Shown here: one piece after another, positions 45,074 through 55,938 of the stretch
Position numbering within the stretch: the first letter of the stretch is position 1
Layout: every line of letters starts with the position of its first letter
Assembly: GCA_025024175.1 (NCBI GenBank)
Contig: QCXZ01000041.1
Span: forward strand, 4,707,786-4,771,785
DNA: 64,000 nt
Reading direction: 5' to 3'
Origin: Rhyzopertha dominica
Taxonomy: Eukaryota; Arthropoda; Insecta; Coleoptera; Bostrichidae
Notes under the pieces: generated by a model
What the model saw: the letters and a program-made list of their open reading frames with translations, nothing else
Told to the model about the DNA's origin: nothing
The model's database searches: none
Position numbers and translations under genes: made by a program

Positions 45074-48000
45074 GCAGTGCTCCTGCAGACAAAATTACCA
45101 ATAGACTATTTGTGCGTGACAAACTCTCAAAAATTAGTTTCTTAGTGGACACCGGTGCTGACTTAAGTTTATTGCCTCCACAGTACAAAATCAGTTCTGG
45201 TATAACTGAAAGGTTTAAATTACAAACTGCTACTGGAACCCCAATCAAAGTGTTTAATGAGAGACAATTGAACCTAAATTTAGGACTCCGCAGAGACTTC
45301 AAATGGACATTTATAGTAGCTGAGGTAACACACCCTATACTAGGTGCCGATTTTTTGGGTCATTACAAGTTATTGGTCGATGTACACAACAAAAAACTAA
45401 TCGATACCGTAACATCACTCAAAGTAGCATGTATTGAAAAGACAACACAGCAGTGCAGTGTGCGTGCGGTATTCGGTGCCATTGACCCCGAAGTACGGGA
45501 ACTTCTACGGGAATTTCCAAATGTTATCCGAGCATTTGAAGAACCAATAGAAGCTAAACATGCGATTGTCCACCATATTGATACAAAGGGCCCCCCAGTG
45601 CATCACAGGCCAAGACGGCTCTGCTTGGATAAACTGAAAATTGCCAAAAAAGTGTTTGGTGAATTGCAGTCTGCCGGAATCATACGACCATCATCCTCCC
45701 CTTGGGCAAGTCCACTGCACATGGTACCAAAGAAAAATGGCGATTGGAGACCATGTGGCGATTTCCGTAGCTTAAATGCTCGCACCACTCCTGATCGCTA
45801 CCCTATACCCCATGTTCAGGACTTCAGCGCCAGTCTCCGAGGAAAAAAGATCTTCAGCACGATTGATCTGGTCAGGGCATACCACCAAATACCTGTAAAC
45901 CCTGATGATGTCCCAAAAACAGCTGTAATAACACCTTTTGGCCTCTTCGAATTCCTTAAAATGCCGTTCGGATTGAGAAATGCCGCCCAGACATTCCAAC
46001 GGTTCATCGATAACATCCTTAAAGACCTAGACTTTGTCTACGTATATATCGATGACATTCTTGTTGCATCAGAAACTAGGGAACAGCACATCCAACACTT
46101 ACGTACCGTGTTCCAGTGCTTACACAGGTATGGCATTGTAATTAATCCCTCTAAATGCACTTTTTGTGTTCCGGAAGTTGAATTTCTTGGAGTCAAAGTA
46201 ACTTCAGATGGCCTTGCACCACTCCCGCAAAAAGTAGCTGTCATACAGGAACTTCCGTTCCCAAAAACTTCAAAACAGCTCCAGCGCTTTTTGGGGATGG
46301 TAAATTATTACCGTCGATGGCTCCCAAATGCAGCCGAAACCCAGAAACCTTTGAATTTGTTGTTAAATGGTTGCACTAGGCGTGACGTACCCATATCGCC
46401 CACACCCGAAGCCATCGCAGCTTTTAATAAAACCAAAGAAAAACTAGCCGATGCTACTATGCTGACCTACCCACGTGAAGGTGCACACCTAAGCATTGTT
46501 ACGGACGCATCAAATGTAGCAGTGGGAGGTGTGTTACAGCAGGACGAAGATGGCTACCCGAAACCCATAGCATTCTTTTCTCGCACCATGTCTAACACCC
46601 AAAGGAAGTACAGCACGTATGACAGAGAACTTCTGGCTATTTACGAAACTATTGTTCATTTTCAACACTTCTTAGAAGGTCGGAACTTCACAATATACTG
46701 CGACCACAAACCACTGATATTCGCCTTCCAGAAGAAGCCTGAAAAATGTAGTCCACGACAAGCCAGACAACTCGACTTCATCTCTCAGTTCTCCACTGAC
46801 ATTAAATACATTCCTGGTGTCAACAATGAACCTGCTGACGCACTCTCTCGTATTGAAACAGTCACACAACTCAATGAAAAATCTCTTCAAGCAGCACAAC
46901 ACAAAGACGAAGAATTAAGAAGCTTGTTGAAAAACACTAAATTCAGCTTTCTACAGTTCACCGTTCCTGGAAGCGACACTAAACTGTGGTACGAAACAAC
47001 ATGTGGCAACCGATTGTATGTCCCTGAAGGCTTCAGGCGCCACATTTTCGAGCAAAAGCACAACCTGTCTCATCCAGGCGTGAAGAACACCACAAAGTTA
47101 ATAACGTCCAAATATTTTTGGCCTAAANTAAGAAAGGATACAAGCTCCTGGGTTAAAACGTGTTTGCCATGCCAAAAGAACAAAATTCACAAACACACTA
47201 AGTCCCCAGTAGGAACTTTCCAAGATCCAGACACACGTTTTTCCCATGTTCATATTGACATCGTAGGACCGCTACCCCCATCGAATGGTTACCAATACCT
47301 CCTAACAATAATCGACAGATTTACTCGGTGGCCCGAGGCAGTTCCAATTGCAGACATCACAGCTGAAACATGTGCGACAAACTTTGTTAACACGTGGATA
47401 TCTCGTTTTGGCGTTCCAACAAAACTTACTTCAGACAGGGGAACACAATTCACATCAGTTTTTTTCCACCATCTGCAGAAAGCAATGGGCATTCAACACA
47501 TCCACACGACAGCGTTTCATCCTGCAGCAAACGGCTTAGTGGAAAGATTTCACCGCAGACTCAAAGCCGCCCTGAAATGTCATAATACAACGTGGACTGA
47601 AGCACTCCCACTAGTTCTGCTTGGAATAAGAAGCGATGTGAAGGAAGACATTGGAGCCACCGTAGCTGAACTAGTTTACGGCACGACATTGCGACTTCCA
47701 GGAGATCTCGTGGAAACAATCCCTACATCAGCTTTTGCAGGTGCAGATACATCATTTGTGATAGCCCTGCGAGAACGCATGAATAAAATCCAGTTCTACA
47801 AAACGCAACACCATGGCAGTCGGCAAGTATATGTACCCCAAGATATTTTTACTTGCCAGTATGTATTTGTCCGTGTGGATGCTGTGCGAAAACCACTACA
47901 GTCTCCTTACGAAGGCCCCTTTAAGGTACTGAAGACAAACCCCAAGTTTTTCACGCTATTAATCAAGGAAAAGCAAGTGAATGTTTCCATTGATCGTTTG

Positions 48001-48177
48001 AAACCGGCTTACATTGAAAAACTGACAGATGATGGGGAACGTCAACAACAGACAACGTCAACGTCAACAAACGCAGGTTCCGCCTGTAACGATGCAACCA
48101 CCAGTACTTCCACAGATGCCAGATTGAAAACCAGAGCGGGACGAAGAGTTCATTTTCCAACCAGATTTAGGGATTAA
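45022..48177 (+). CDS. pol: Pol polyprotein of the Gypsy element (protease, RT, RNase H, integrase)
   Basis: Read in the -1 frame relative to gag; there need be no start codon, since entry is by frameshifting near 45046-45052. Numbering from 45022: protease active site DTG at 43-45; RT with [15 protein letters not shown] and the catalytic YIDD at 342-345; RNase H with TDAS (Asp495) and YCDHKPL; integrase with a zinc-binding His/Cys block ([13 protein letters not shown]), Asp746 (HIDIVGP), Asp805 (TSDRGTQF) and Glu841 (NGLVERF), i.e. D,D35E spacing between the last two. The C-terminus ([10 protein letters not shown]) is typical of Gypsy integrases. All catalytic residues are present and there is no stop; one N at 47128 hides a single residue. 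Confidence 0.95.
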   Translation: MHHPLCIFKKLSTNAGVSSAPADKITNRLFVRDKLSKISFLVDTGADLSLLPPQYKISSGITERFKLQTATGTPIKVFNERQLNLNLGLRRDFKWTFIVAEVTHPILGADFLGHYKLLVDVHNKKLIDTVTSLKVACIEKTTQQCSVRAVFGAIDPEVRELLREFPNVIRAFEEPIEAKHAIVHHIDTKGPPVHHRPRRLCLDKLKIAKKVFGELQSAGIIRPSSSPWASPLHMVPKKNGDWRPCGDFRSLNARTTPDRYPIPHVQDFSASLRGKKIFSTIDLVRAYHQIPVNPDDVPKTAVITPFGLFEFLKMPFGLRNAAQTFQRFIDNILKDLDFVYVYIDDILVASETREQHIQHLRTVFQCLHRYGIVINPSKCTFCVPEVEFLGVKVTSDGLAPLPQKVAVIQELPFPKTSKQLQRFLGMVNYYRRWLPNAAETQKPLNLLLNGCTRRDVPISPTPEAIAAFNKTKEKLADATMLTYPREGAHLSIVTDASNVAVGGVLQQDEDGYPKPIAFFSRTMSNTQRKYSTYDRELLAIYETIVHFQHFLEGRNFTIYCDHKPLIFAFQKKPEKCSPRQARQLDFISQFSTDIKYIPGVNNEPADALSRIETVTQLNEKSLQAAQHKDEELRSLLKNTKFSFLQFTVPGSDTKLWYETTCGNRLYVPEGFRRHIFEQKHNLSHPGVKNTTKLITSKYFWPKXRKDTSSWVKTCLPCQKNKIHKHTKSPVGTFQDPDTRFSHVHIDIVGPLPPSNGYQYLLTIIDRFTRWPEAVPIADITAETCATNFVNTWISRFGVPTKLTSDRGTQFTSVFFHHLQKAMGIQHIHTTAFHPAANGLVERFHRRLKAALKCHNTTWTEALPLVLLGIRSDVKEDIGATVAELVYGTTLRLPGDLVETIPTSAFAGADTSFVIALRERMNKIQFYKTQHHGSRQVYVPQDIFTCQYVFVRVDAVRKPLQSPYEGPFKVLKTNPKFFTLLIKEKQVNVSIDRLKPAYIEKLTDDGERQQQTTSTSTNAGSACNDATTSTSTDARLKTRAGRRVHFPTRFRD
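45046..45052 (+). promoter_or_regulatory. -1 programmed ribosomal frameshift site (A AAA AAC)
   Basis: In the gag frame the codons are TCA AAA AAC, giving the classical slippery heptamer A_AAA_AAC. A slip back by one base enters the pol frame (..AAA AAA CTC). Eleven bases downstream a 7-bp perfect hairpin, GCAGGAG (45064-45070) with CTCCTGC (45080-45086), encloses a nine-base loop. The gag stop TAA lies in that loop at 45071-45073. Confidence 0.8.
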
Positions 48178-48239
48178 CCTATACATTTTGTATTAATTTT
48201 CAAGTTATGTAATACTTTTCTTCGTTCGCCTCACTCACT

Positions 48240-48252
48240 AGGAGGGGGATAG
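48240..48252 (+). promoter_or_regulatory. Polypurine tract of the Gypsy element
   Basis: AGGAGGGGGATAG lies directly before the 3' LTR; it is the expected primer for plus-strand synthesis. Confidence 0.85.
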
Positions 48253-48407
48253 TGTAGCGTCATATTATAATTTTTATTTAAAAATAATCATAGGTTTCTG
48301 GCTATTGCATCCATGACAACAATTTGTAAAAAAGATAATAAAGAAATGATGACTGATAAATTGTCATTAAAAAAATAATTGTATAATTATCCAAATATAC
48401 AACTATA
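48253..48407 (+). repeat. 3' LTR of the Gypsy element (155 bp)
   Basis: Identical to the 5' LTR over the whole length as read by eye. Followed by the duplication AATA. Confidence 0.9.
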
Positions 48408-48411
48408 AATA

Positions 48412-50670
48412 AACATTTTGTAAAAAAAATAGTACTTTATGGTCGAGACTGTTTTGATGGTTTTACAATATGTTTGAATACAGTTTACCAAAAACAAACT
48501 TTATGGTGTTACACGAGCCTCCATTTTCTTGAGAAACGAAATACGAGTACCCTAATTTGCAAATCTTTAGTAGATTGCCAATTTATGTTTCTTATCGTTC
48601 CTGGGTAAAGCCAAATCCTTTCGTCTTTCCTTGAATTGTAAAAACAATAGGTTATAGGAAGTTTTCGTTGCCAGAAAACAGTTCAGTTGTCTTTCAACGA
48701 AGAAAAAACTTTCTAAACATTTGAGTAATTCTTCTTACAAAATAATCCTCCCCGTCTGTCGCCATTTGAGTATGGAAGTTCTTTACTACTTTATGTTATT
48801 ATTATTGTTGTTCCCATATCACGAACTTTTCTCGACAGCCTCAAGAATTTTATTTCAACATGTTCAGTTTTCATCATGGTCTGTAAATTGAAAAATATAA
48901 CATTTTATCACATTTAGATTTTATGAAATAAAATCGCTTTTTGGACAACTCTCTCTCCTTTTTTCCTCTTCGTTTTCTTTACTGTTTGAGCATTCTCCTA
49001 TGTTTCCTGCAGGAACATTTCTTTCTTTTTTATAATTGGTTAGTTAGTTTTTTTAAAGCTACCTTTCACATTTTGTGAGATGTGGTCCAGCGAAAATTTG
49101 ATTTTCCTACGTAAAATTACCTACTAATTTTCACCAATATCTATCTATCCAATTTGAGTACGTCCCTGTATCGCTATTAATTTTGATTCAGAACGTGGCT
49201 TGAATCTTTCAAATGCACCACCAGTAAGTAATCGAGCAGAGCACACCTTTACTGTGTGAAAAATAAAGAAGAGATATAAAGAAATTTTTAGTTAATTCAT
49301 GGAACGGGGGGCTTACATATTGTGCAAAACTGTTGGAGACCTTGAAGGCATCGCACCTATGGTCTATATATTCGATGTTAAGAACAACCTTATCAATTAA
49401 AATAAAAGTGATGTTGATGTAAGTGAATATCCCAAGTTACGTTCTCTCATGAAACAAACATCCAGTGCTTTTAAAAGCAAGAAGTCTAGAAATTCTTAAG
49501 AAATACAGTCGATTCAAAATATTTACTGACTAAATTAAAGTAATCATGCACCTATAGGCTATGAGCGAACCTTCAAGTGGCGCCACCATCCGTCACACTT
49601 TAGTGGGTAAACAATTCACGTCAGCTGTATAGTGATGCTGTTCCTAACTAAACTACTGATCTAACTAACTATTGATCTAATAAACGAACAAATAAGATGT
49701 CTGTTTTATGTTTACTGTGATTTCTTTCTAACATATTATTCTATGCATATAAGAGCATAAACGTTTCCTTAGATGTACTCTCCGCAGAGTCTTCGTATAC
49801 CAGTGTGAATATTTTCAGGGTCCATAATGTTATTGTCATCCAATTAAATTTTCCCGGACGTTAAGCATAAGAATCCTCATAGCTTTCGACGAGATATGTA
49901 TTTCTGTATAACGTAATCAAATTCTCCTAAATTGCTCGACTTTTTTCGCTCACAGAGCCAGCGAAAACTACGGAACAAAGCAACTTGACACAGGCAGCCT
50001 GCTGGGAATAAGAACAAGCGCTAAAAAATTACCCAGCCCGATAGTTTGAATGGCCATAAATAAATTACCGGGTCCCTGAGGATGGTAGCGCGCTCGACCG
50101 GATGGGAACGATCTGAATAACCTCTGAGNTCCAAGAAAACAAATGTGCAGACCGTTCGAACTCTCGTCTGCGTATGTTAACACAAAACGAGGACTGGGAA
50201 GTTGTATCGGGCCAACTTTGCACTTGTTCCCAGCTCTAATCGTGGATAAGAAGTTAAAACAACTCGGATCTACTTCCAATCCAACTCGTGTTGCGTTGTT
50301 CTTTTGCTTAAGTTCTTCGCAGTCGCGTCTAAGTGACTGCAGTAGTTTGGAACAAGTTGCGATATGTGCTGGCACCTTGTTTGCCGAAGAGATTTATCAA
50401 ACAAACGCTTTAATAAAAATCGAACTGAAACCGATGCTTTTTACGAAAGTGAACTGGAGCAATATACCGAGTGAGGAAAGGATATAGAAATTCCTAAATA
50501 TCTTGGAAACCATGAGTTAAAAAAGTTTTGCATAGAAATGTTATAGAGTGTCAAAGACTGATCCTGGTTTGGGACATAAAGGTCAGGTCACGGTCACATT
50601 TTTTAACCCTGATTAGTAGACAATTCCATGGCAATGCCATCTGTCAGCTACAAAACTGTCATGAGGACAA
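48412..50670. other. No gene recognised; GC-richer patch 49970-50345
   Basis: Mostly A+T-rich. The patch is open on both strands (135 codons minus, 114 codons plus) with unrelated, anonymous peptides, so neither is credible. N at 50129. Confidence 0.4.
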
Positions 50671-50973
50671 AGCCACCTGGCTGCGATAATGGGTATATTT
50701 CCTAAAGCAAGTGACCTGTATCCTGCCAAGTTGGCATGCACCTGCATACGTCAACTTGACAGCAGGTCCTTTTTGCAAGCGCGCAGGAAACGACATACAA
50801 TAAAATGCATGTCTAAGCCATGTTGCCTGCACCGCAACGAACTACAGACAGATCTGTTTCGCTGTTGTTACAGCTTGTCAGTGTAATTTAGGTCTAGTGC
50901 ACACAGCATGTGAGTAGAATTAGATGGCTGTCAATTACTAATTGATATAATGACATAGCCACCTAGCTGCGTT
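50671..50973. repeat. Short direct repeats bracketing ~260 bases next to the satellite
   Basis: GCCACCTGGCTGCG near 50679 and GCCACCTAGCTGCG near 50958, each preceded by GACA(A/T)A, enclose a stretch that has no coding signal. The second copy abuts the first satellite unit. Confidence 0.45.
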
Positions 50974-50975
50974 TG

Positions 50976-51825
50976 TTTTCAGACGAACCGTTGCAGCTAG
51001 AGACCAACTGACACCACTCTGAAATAAAGCATGTCCACATTAGTAAATGAACATAAAATTAGCGTAATCGGAGACCATCAAGTTTTAAGCTGAAAAAACA
51101 ACATAGCCTTTGCTCTTTTGCAGTTTTCGGTGGAAATTATTTTTGGCTCAAAATCGGCACACTGATGTATTTTGAGCTGCAGATTCCAAAAATGCAGTCC
51201 GAAATGAGCTAGGACGTCCGGAAATTTAGTTTTCGCAAATTGACCCTTCTACTCTAGGTCACTTTTCAGACGAACCGTTACAGCTAGAGACCAACTGACA
51301 CCATTCCGAAATAAAGCAGGGCCACATTAGCAAATGAACATAAAATTAGCGTAATCGGAGACCATCAAGTTTCAAGGTGAAAAGAACAACAAAGGGGTTT
51401 ATAGTTGTTAGCCTTTGCTCTCTCGCAGTTTTCGGTGGAAATTATTTTTGGCTCGAAATCGGCATACTGATGTATTTTGAGCTGCAGATTCCAAAAATGC
51501 AGTCAGAAATGAGCTAGGACGCCCGGAAATTTATTTTTCGCAAATTGATCCTTCTACTCTAGGTCACTTTTCAGACAAACCGTTGCAGCTAGAGACCAAC
51601 TGACACCATTCGGAAATAAAGCAGGTCCATATTAGTAAATGAACATAAAATTAGCGTAATCGGAGACCATCAAGTTTCAAGCTGAAAGCTGCTCTTTCGC
51701 AGTTTTCGGTGGAAATTATTTTAGGCTCAAAATCGGCTTACTGATGTATTTTGAGCTGCAGATTCCAAAAATGCAGTCAGAAATGAGCTAGGACGTCCGG
51801 AAATTTATTTTTCGCAAATTTTCTA
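50976..51825 (+). repeat. Satellite array, three tandem units of about 287-305 bp
   Basis: Units start at 50976, 51263 and 51568 with TTTTCAGACGAACCGTTGCA or a one-base variant. Shared blocks include CATAAAATTAGCGTAATCGG, GCAGTTTTCGGTGGAAATTA, TGTATTTTGAGCTGCAGATT and ATGAGCTAGGACGTCCGGAA. Units differ by substitutions and by indels around the middle (TTTATAGTTGTTAGCC). Single monomers occur at 22812-22984 (same strand) and 17563-17710 (opposite strand). Confidence 0.9.
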
Positions 51826-52007
51826 CTATCATCAGACCAAGCCTTTGCTATACCGTCGATAAGAATAAGGACTACCCGTGAAGTTCATTAGAAAATATAT
51901 TAGACTAATTAGGAGGAAAAATCGTATGCATGGGAAGTATAAAGCAACTGGTAGGGTTACTTTCTATGATTAATTGAAGAGGACACAGGTAAATAAGAAA
52001 ATTAAGA
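51826..52007. other. Spacer
   Basis: No recognisable feature. Confidence 0.4.
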
Positions 52008-52304
52008 TGGATTGCAAGCAATACGTAGAGAAAATTGAAATAGGTATAGTAATGGAATCTGCCAGTTTGTGGAAGTACGTTCGCAGTAAAAAGGAAATTC
52101 CAGAATAAATGGTGTAATGACTCACAACGGCAGTGAACTAAATAGNGCAGACAGTATTGTAAATACTGTTCACGATTATTTTGACAGTGTATGTATTGAC
52201 CCTGATTTGCGGTTACGTATAACGGCGTTAGAGATAGAAACTTGCGTCTTAATTTTAAGTTCAGGAAATCCTTTTCTGAAGACGTATAAGCTGTTAAAAA
52301 CTTC
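52008..52304 (+). mobile_element. LINE linker scrap (CR1/Jockey type)
   Basis: Reads CKQYVEKIEIG, SLWKYVRSKKEIPE, then after a frame change VMTHNGSELN and SIVNTVHDYFDSV. This is the segment between endonuclease and RT in CR1/Jockey-type LINEs (compare FWSFINNKK..NAFADFF at 10.4 kb). It is cut off at about 52304 by the DD41D element. N at 52145. Confidence 0.65.
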
Positions 52305-53876
52305 GGGATAAAAACATATTCGTTATTGCTAAGTAAGACCAAAAACTCCAAATCTCTCAATTTTGCTCGTGACTGGTGATAATTTTCATTCACTTTGTTA
52401 TTTGCAATCGCATTGCCTCAGTTAACTGAACATGATCGCATCGAAATTTTGATGATGATTGGTTGCATGAGTAGTTGCACTCTACAATGCGATTCATAAA
52501 GATCGTGAACCAATTGCCAGATCAACAGTTATTAAAACATTGCAACGTTTTGAGGAAACCGGCAGCGTTAAAAATCGTCAAAAACCAGGACGTCCAAAGG
52601 TCGCTACGAGTGAGGAAAGTAGCTTGATTATCCTTTTAGATGTGCTATCACCCACCATATTAGCAGAAGATCTGTTTAGAAAATTCTGAAAAAGATGTTT
52701 CACCCATACAAAATACACTTATTATAAGAACTAAGCGAAGACAATTTCCATCGTAGAATAGATTTTGCGAAACTGTTATAAACATGATAGATGAAGATAA
52801 AAACATTTTAAATTGGATTATGTTTTCTGTGGAAGCGACTGTTTTGTCTCAATGGTAAAATGAATAGACATAATTGCAGATATTGGTCTGACATAAATCC
52901 ACATTGGATGGAACATATGCTCACACAATAACACCCTCAGAAAGTGAATGTTTGGTGTGGTATTATCGGTGAGCACATTATTGGGCCTTTTTTCATCGAT
53001 GGAAATTTGAATTCGGTCAGGTATTTGCAGCTCTTGCGCAAACACATTATACCAGAACTTATTCGCCTGTTCTCTAATCGTGAAAATGCTGCATGTATTT
53101 CTGGACAGATATGGTTTCAACAAGATGGTACACCGCCCTATTTTGCAGTCAACCTTCGTGGATATTTGAATGCGATATTTCCAGACAAATGGATTGGTAG
53201 GCGCGGAGCGACAGAATGACCAGCACGTTCCCCTGATCTAACACCGCTTGATTTTTTCCTGTGGGGGTATCCGAAAAATCATATTTATGCTGGTCATCCA
53301 AATAATGCAGAAGATTTAAAAGGAAGAATCAGGACAAAAATTCAGAACTTACCTCCAAATATGCCACAAAGAACATTAGAAAATTTTTACTCAAGGCTAT
53401 ATTACTGCCAGGAAGTAAATGGGGAACATTTTGAGCATCTTCTCTAATGTAAATCTAAAAAAATACTGTTTTTTCACGGAATCATGGTTTTCTTTTTTAC
53501 TTTTAGGGTACCCGATTCGCAATAAATTGATCAAACTGGACGAAAACTATCATCAGTCAAGCAAAAATGGTAAAACCTGGCTTTTTTGTTCATCTCAGCG
53601 ATATAGAAAATTGTTTTCATTCTTTTCGTTCTTTGTCAGGCTCAATTATTGTATTTACACTTTTCTCATCTAATTATACAAGTGTGATGCATTTTTGAAA
53701 TCGGGAAAAAATATCCTTTTCAATGATGTGCCTTTTAACCAACCCCCCTTCCCATTTAAAAAATGCAACTTGCGNCCATATCTCGGAAGCGAGAGCAAAT
53801 ACAATTCACAATTTCAGAAAATCGGTTGAACAGAACCTAAAATATCCTGCTGGCTATATACTTTGTAACGACCCCG
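52305..53876 (+). mobile_element. DD41D mariner-like element, copy B, left end missing
   Basis: Homologous to 34921-36465 from the GGATAAAAACATATTCGTTAT segment onward; the left inverted end is absent and replaced by the LINE scrap. The start is damaged (ATTGCCTCAG for ATGCCTCAG at 52412). The catalytic half is fuller than in copy A: NVWCGIIGEHIIGPFFIDG, LLRKHIIPEL, IWFQQDGTPPYF with the second Asp, and RSPDLTPLDFFLWG with the third, 41 residues apart. The first Asp block reads FSVEATV, so that Asp is lost. Stops at several places including the one after GRRGATE. The coding part ends at 53445-53447; the right end GACCCCG abuts TA near 53877. N at 53775. Confidence 0.85.
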
Positions 53877-53879
53877 TAT

Positions 53880-55329
53880 CCGAAGAATAATTAGACATTA
53901 AAAATTAAACATTTACTGCAAACTCAGAATTTTTTAATTCTTGGTATCCTAAAGCACAAACAAGAGTCTTGCGCTGCGTAAACAAATGAAAATAAAGAAA
54001 GCGGTTCGTCAGTGCTGCAAGTCGTCTAGATGCAATTCTATAAATATTTCCCACTAGCCACTAAACGTGCCCAACTTTCAGTCGGATAGAATGATGGACG
54101 CGCTCTTTTCCTCTCAGAATTGGCTGCTGCATTAATGCAAACCGCCTCGGTCAGATTTGCAATTCCGATCGGGCTTCTTCAAGATTTATTAAATTCGCTA
54201 GAATAAATACAGCAGATGCGGTGGAGAGCCGAGAAGCCGAAATTAGCGAAAGAAAACCCAGAGGTAAGTGGAAAATATACATCCCCCAGGAGAAGGGTTT
54301 GGCTAGAATTAAAAGCTTAAGAGTGTGAATTAGAATTTATTTAGAGAAGCGCGCGAAATTTTCGGCTATTTTTTAGATCGTTCGAATTACGGACCAAAAT
54401 TTGCTGTTTACCGGGTGTTTAAGTGAAAACGAGCCACCTCCAATAATTCCTATAGGAAAAATTCGTGTAAGATCTGTGAACTATTTAATCATAAACGTAT
54501 AGTTCATAAAACCAAATATCCACACTGGTTTTCGCAACCTAAAAACGATTAATAAAAAAGAAAAATAACTTATTTAAAAAACACATTTAGCTTTTTCACA
54601 GGTATATATTATTTGTAGATTTCTTGCAAGGCGTTTTTCATATAATTGCACTCACAGTCTAACTTCTAACATCCGGCTATCTCAATTTGACTACACTTTA
54701 AAGACGGTAGCATAACGTATTTTTCCATTAAAATTTTTGGAAGTCTAGATTTATATAGGTGTTCTGCTCTCTTATTCACATTTCCAACTACACCCTTCTA
54801 ACATTACTCATTGCCTTCATTTTTATAAAGCAAAAAAGGGTAGTGTATGTACAGCTGATTTTTGTAGCAATAAATGACATATAATGGATTAAACAGCTTA
54901 GTACATTATCCACATAGCACATACACCACTTCACGACAGCACAAGAAATTTACCATTTACCCTGCCTGCTGATTAAAACAAAGTTCTCTTTGCTGTTTAC
55001 AAATAAAATCTGCAATGTTGCACTAAAACACATCTTATACACATCTAATTTCATGAAACTATTACTGATATTCTAATTTGTACTTGTATTTATTTATATT
55101 TTTATATAGGTTGATGGTCCTTCTAGCTGCTACACAAAGTCACACATCCAGTCAAATTATTCAAAAAGAGATCCTTTATATTTATTATATTCTAACTCAT
55201 TGTATTTTAGCAGGTTAAAGAGGTGTTGTGAAGGAATATCAGCATGCAGTAGAAAAATGAAAAACTTGAATAGATAAAAGAAAGGAGAAGTACTCTATAC
55301 CGGTAGCCATATTGACTTGCTATTTTTTT
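53880..55329. other. No gene recognised; moderately GC-rich 54000-54300
   Basis: No frame or motif stands out. The 54.1-kb patch has a donor-like AGAGGTAAGTGG at 54259 but no supporting open exon. Confidence 0.4.
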
Positions 55330-55700
55330 TTGCTAAGCTTAGTAAATGATGTACCAATAATCAACTGTTACTAAACACCGATAAATTCTACGTCATGTCC
55401 TAAGCAGATTATCACTTATACTGCATGGGAAATTGTATTATAAATCGTTGCAATTGTATTAGATTTGGGTGTCCTATTTGATTCTTCATTCACATTAATA
55501 TAACACATAAGAAAATTAATTTCGACAGCTTATCAAACAATCGGCTTTATTTATAGAAAATGCAGAGAATTCTCAAACTCAAATAATAGAGTTTTTCAGC
55601 TCTGTTTATGTCGTATACGAGCCCTGTCCCATTTCAGTTGGCCCATCAACAGAATTATTAAAATTTCCTAAAAATTTTAAACAAAATCGCTTCTTGTAGT
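55330..55700 (+). mobile_element. LINE C-terminal scrap
   Basis: Several frames give LLLNTDKFYVMS, RDLGVLFDSSFTFN, AYQTIGFIYRKCREFSN and a degraded SHFSWPINRI, the thumb region of a CR1/Jockey-type LINE. Heavily decayed. Confidence 0.65.
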
Positions 55701-55938
55701 TTGTTTTTATTATGAATAGTTTCTCTAAATTATGGTCTATTAATTTTTACGAACAATTGAACTGTTCTCAATAATCAAAATTGTATAGTAAAAAAATATC
55801 AACTATTTAGGCCGAACCCTGGTTTCTATCTATATTGCTTGTGGAAGTTTGCATGCAGATAAATGTAACATTTGAGGTGGCTATGCAATTTCGCGTAACT
55901 AAGGGATATTGTTTATTTTTGGCTAGTTTCAATTATAG

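Larger units (their letters stand above)
44020..48407 (+). mobile_element. Complete Ty3/Gypsy LTR retrotransposon, CsRn1 type, no env
   Basis: The element has, in order, 5' LTR (44020-44174), primer-binding site, gag, pol in the -1 frame, polypurine tract and 3' LTR (48253-48407), flanked by AATA at 44016-44019 and 48408-48411. It is 4388 bp. The two LTRs are identical base for base by eye. The Gag finger of the C..H..C..C pattern and the tRNA-Trp primer are the two traits known to mark the CsRn1 clade. No envelope-like frame follows pol. With identical LTRs and open frames (one N at 47128) the insertion is very recent and may be competent. Confidence 0.95.

Noticed and set aside
45603..46902. 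Minus-strand frames inside the Gypsy pol and similar antisense frames over the mariner
   Set aside because: They are antisense shadows of long, clearly coding frames.
44020..48407. An endogenous retrovirus with env
   Set aside because: Pol stop at 48175-48177 is followed by only about 60 bases before the polypurine tract; there is no room for env.
49968..50375. 135-codon minus-strand gene with an overlapping 114-codon plus-strand frame
   Set aside because: Both strands are open across the same GC-rich patch and neither peptide is recognisable; an N interrupts it.
50976..51825. CRISPR-like array
   Set aside because: Units are ~300 bp tandem monomers without short repeats and unique spacers; this is satellite DNA in a eukaryote.
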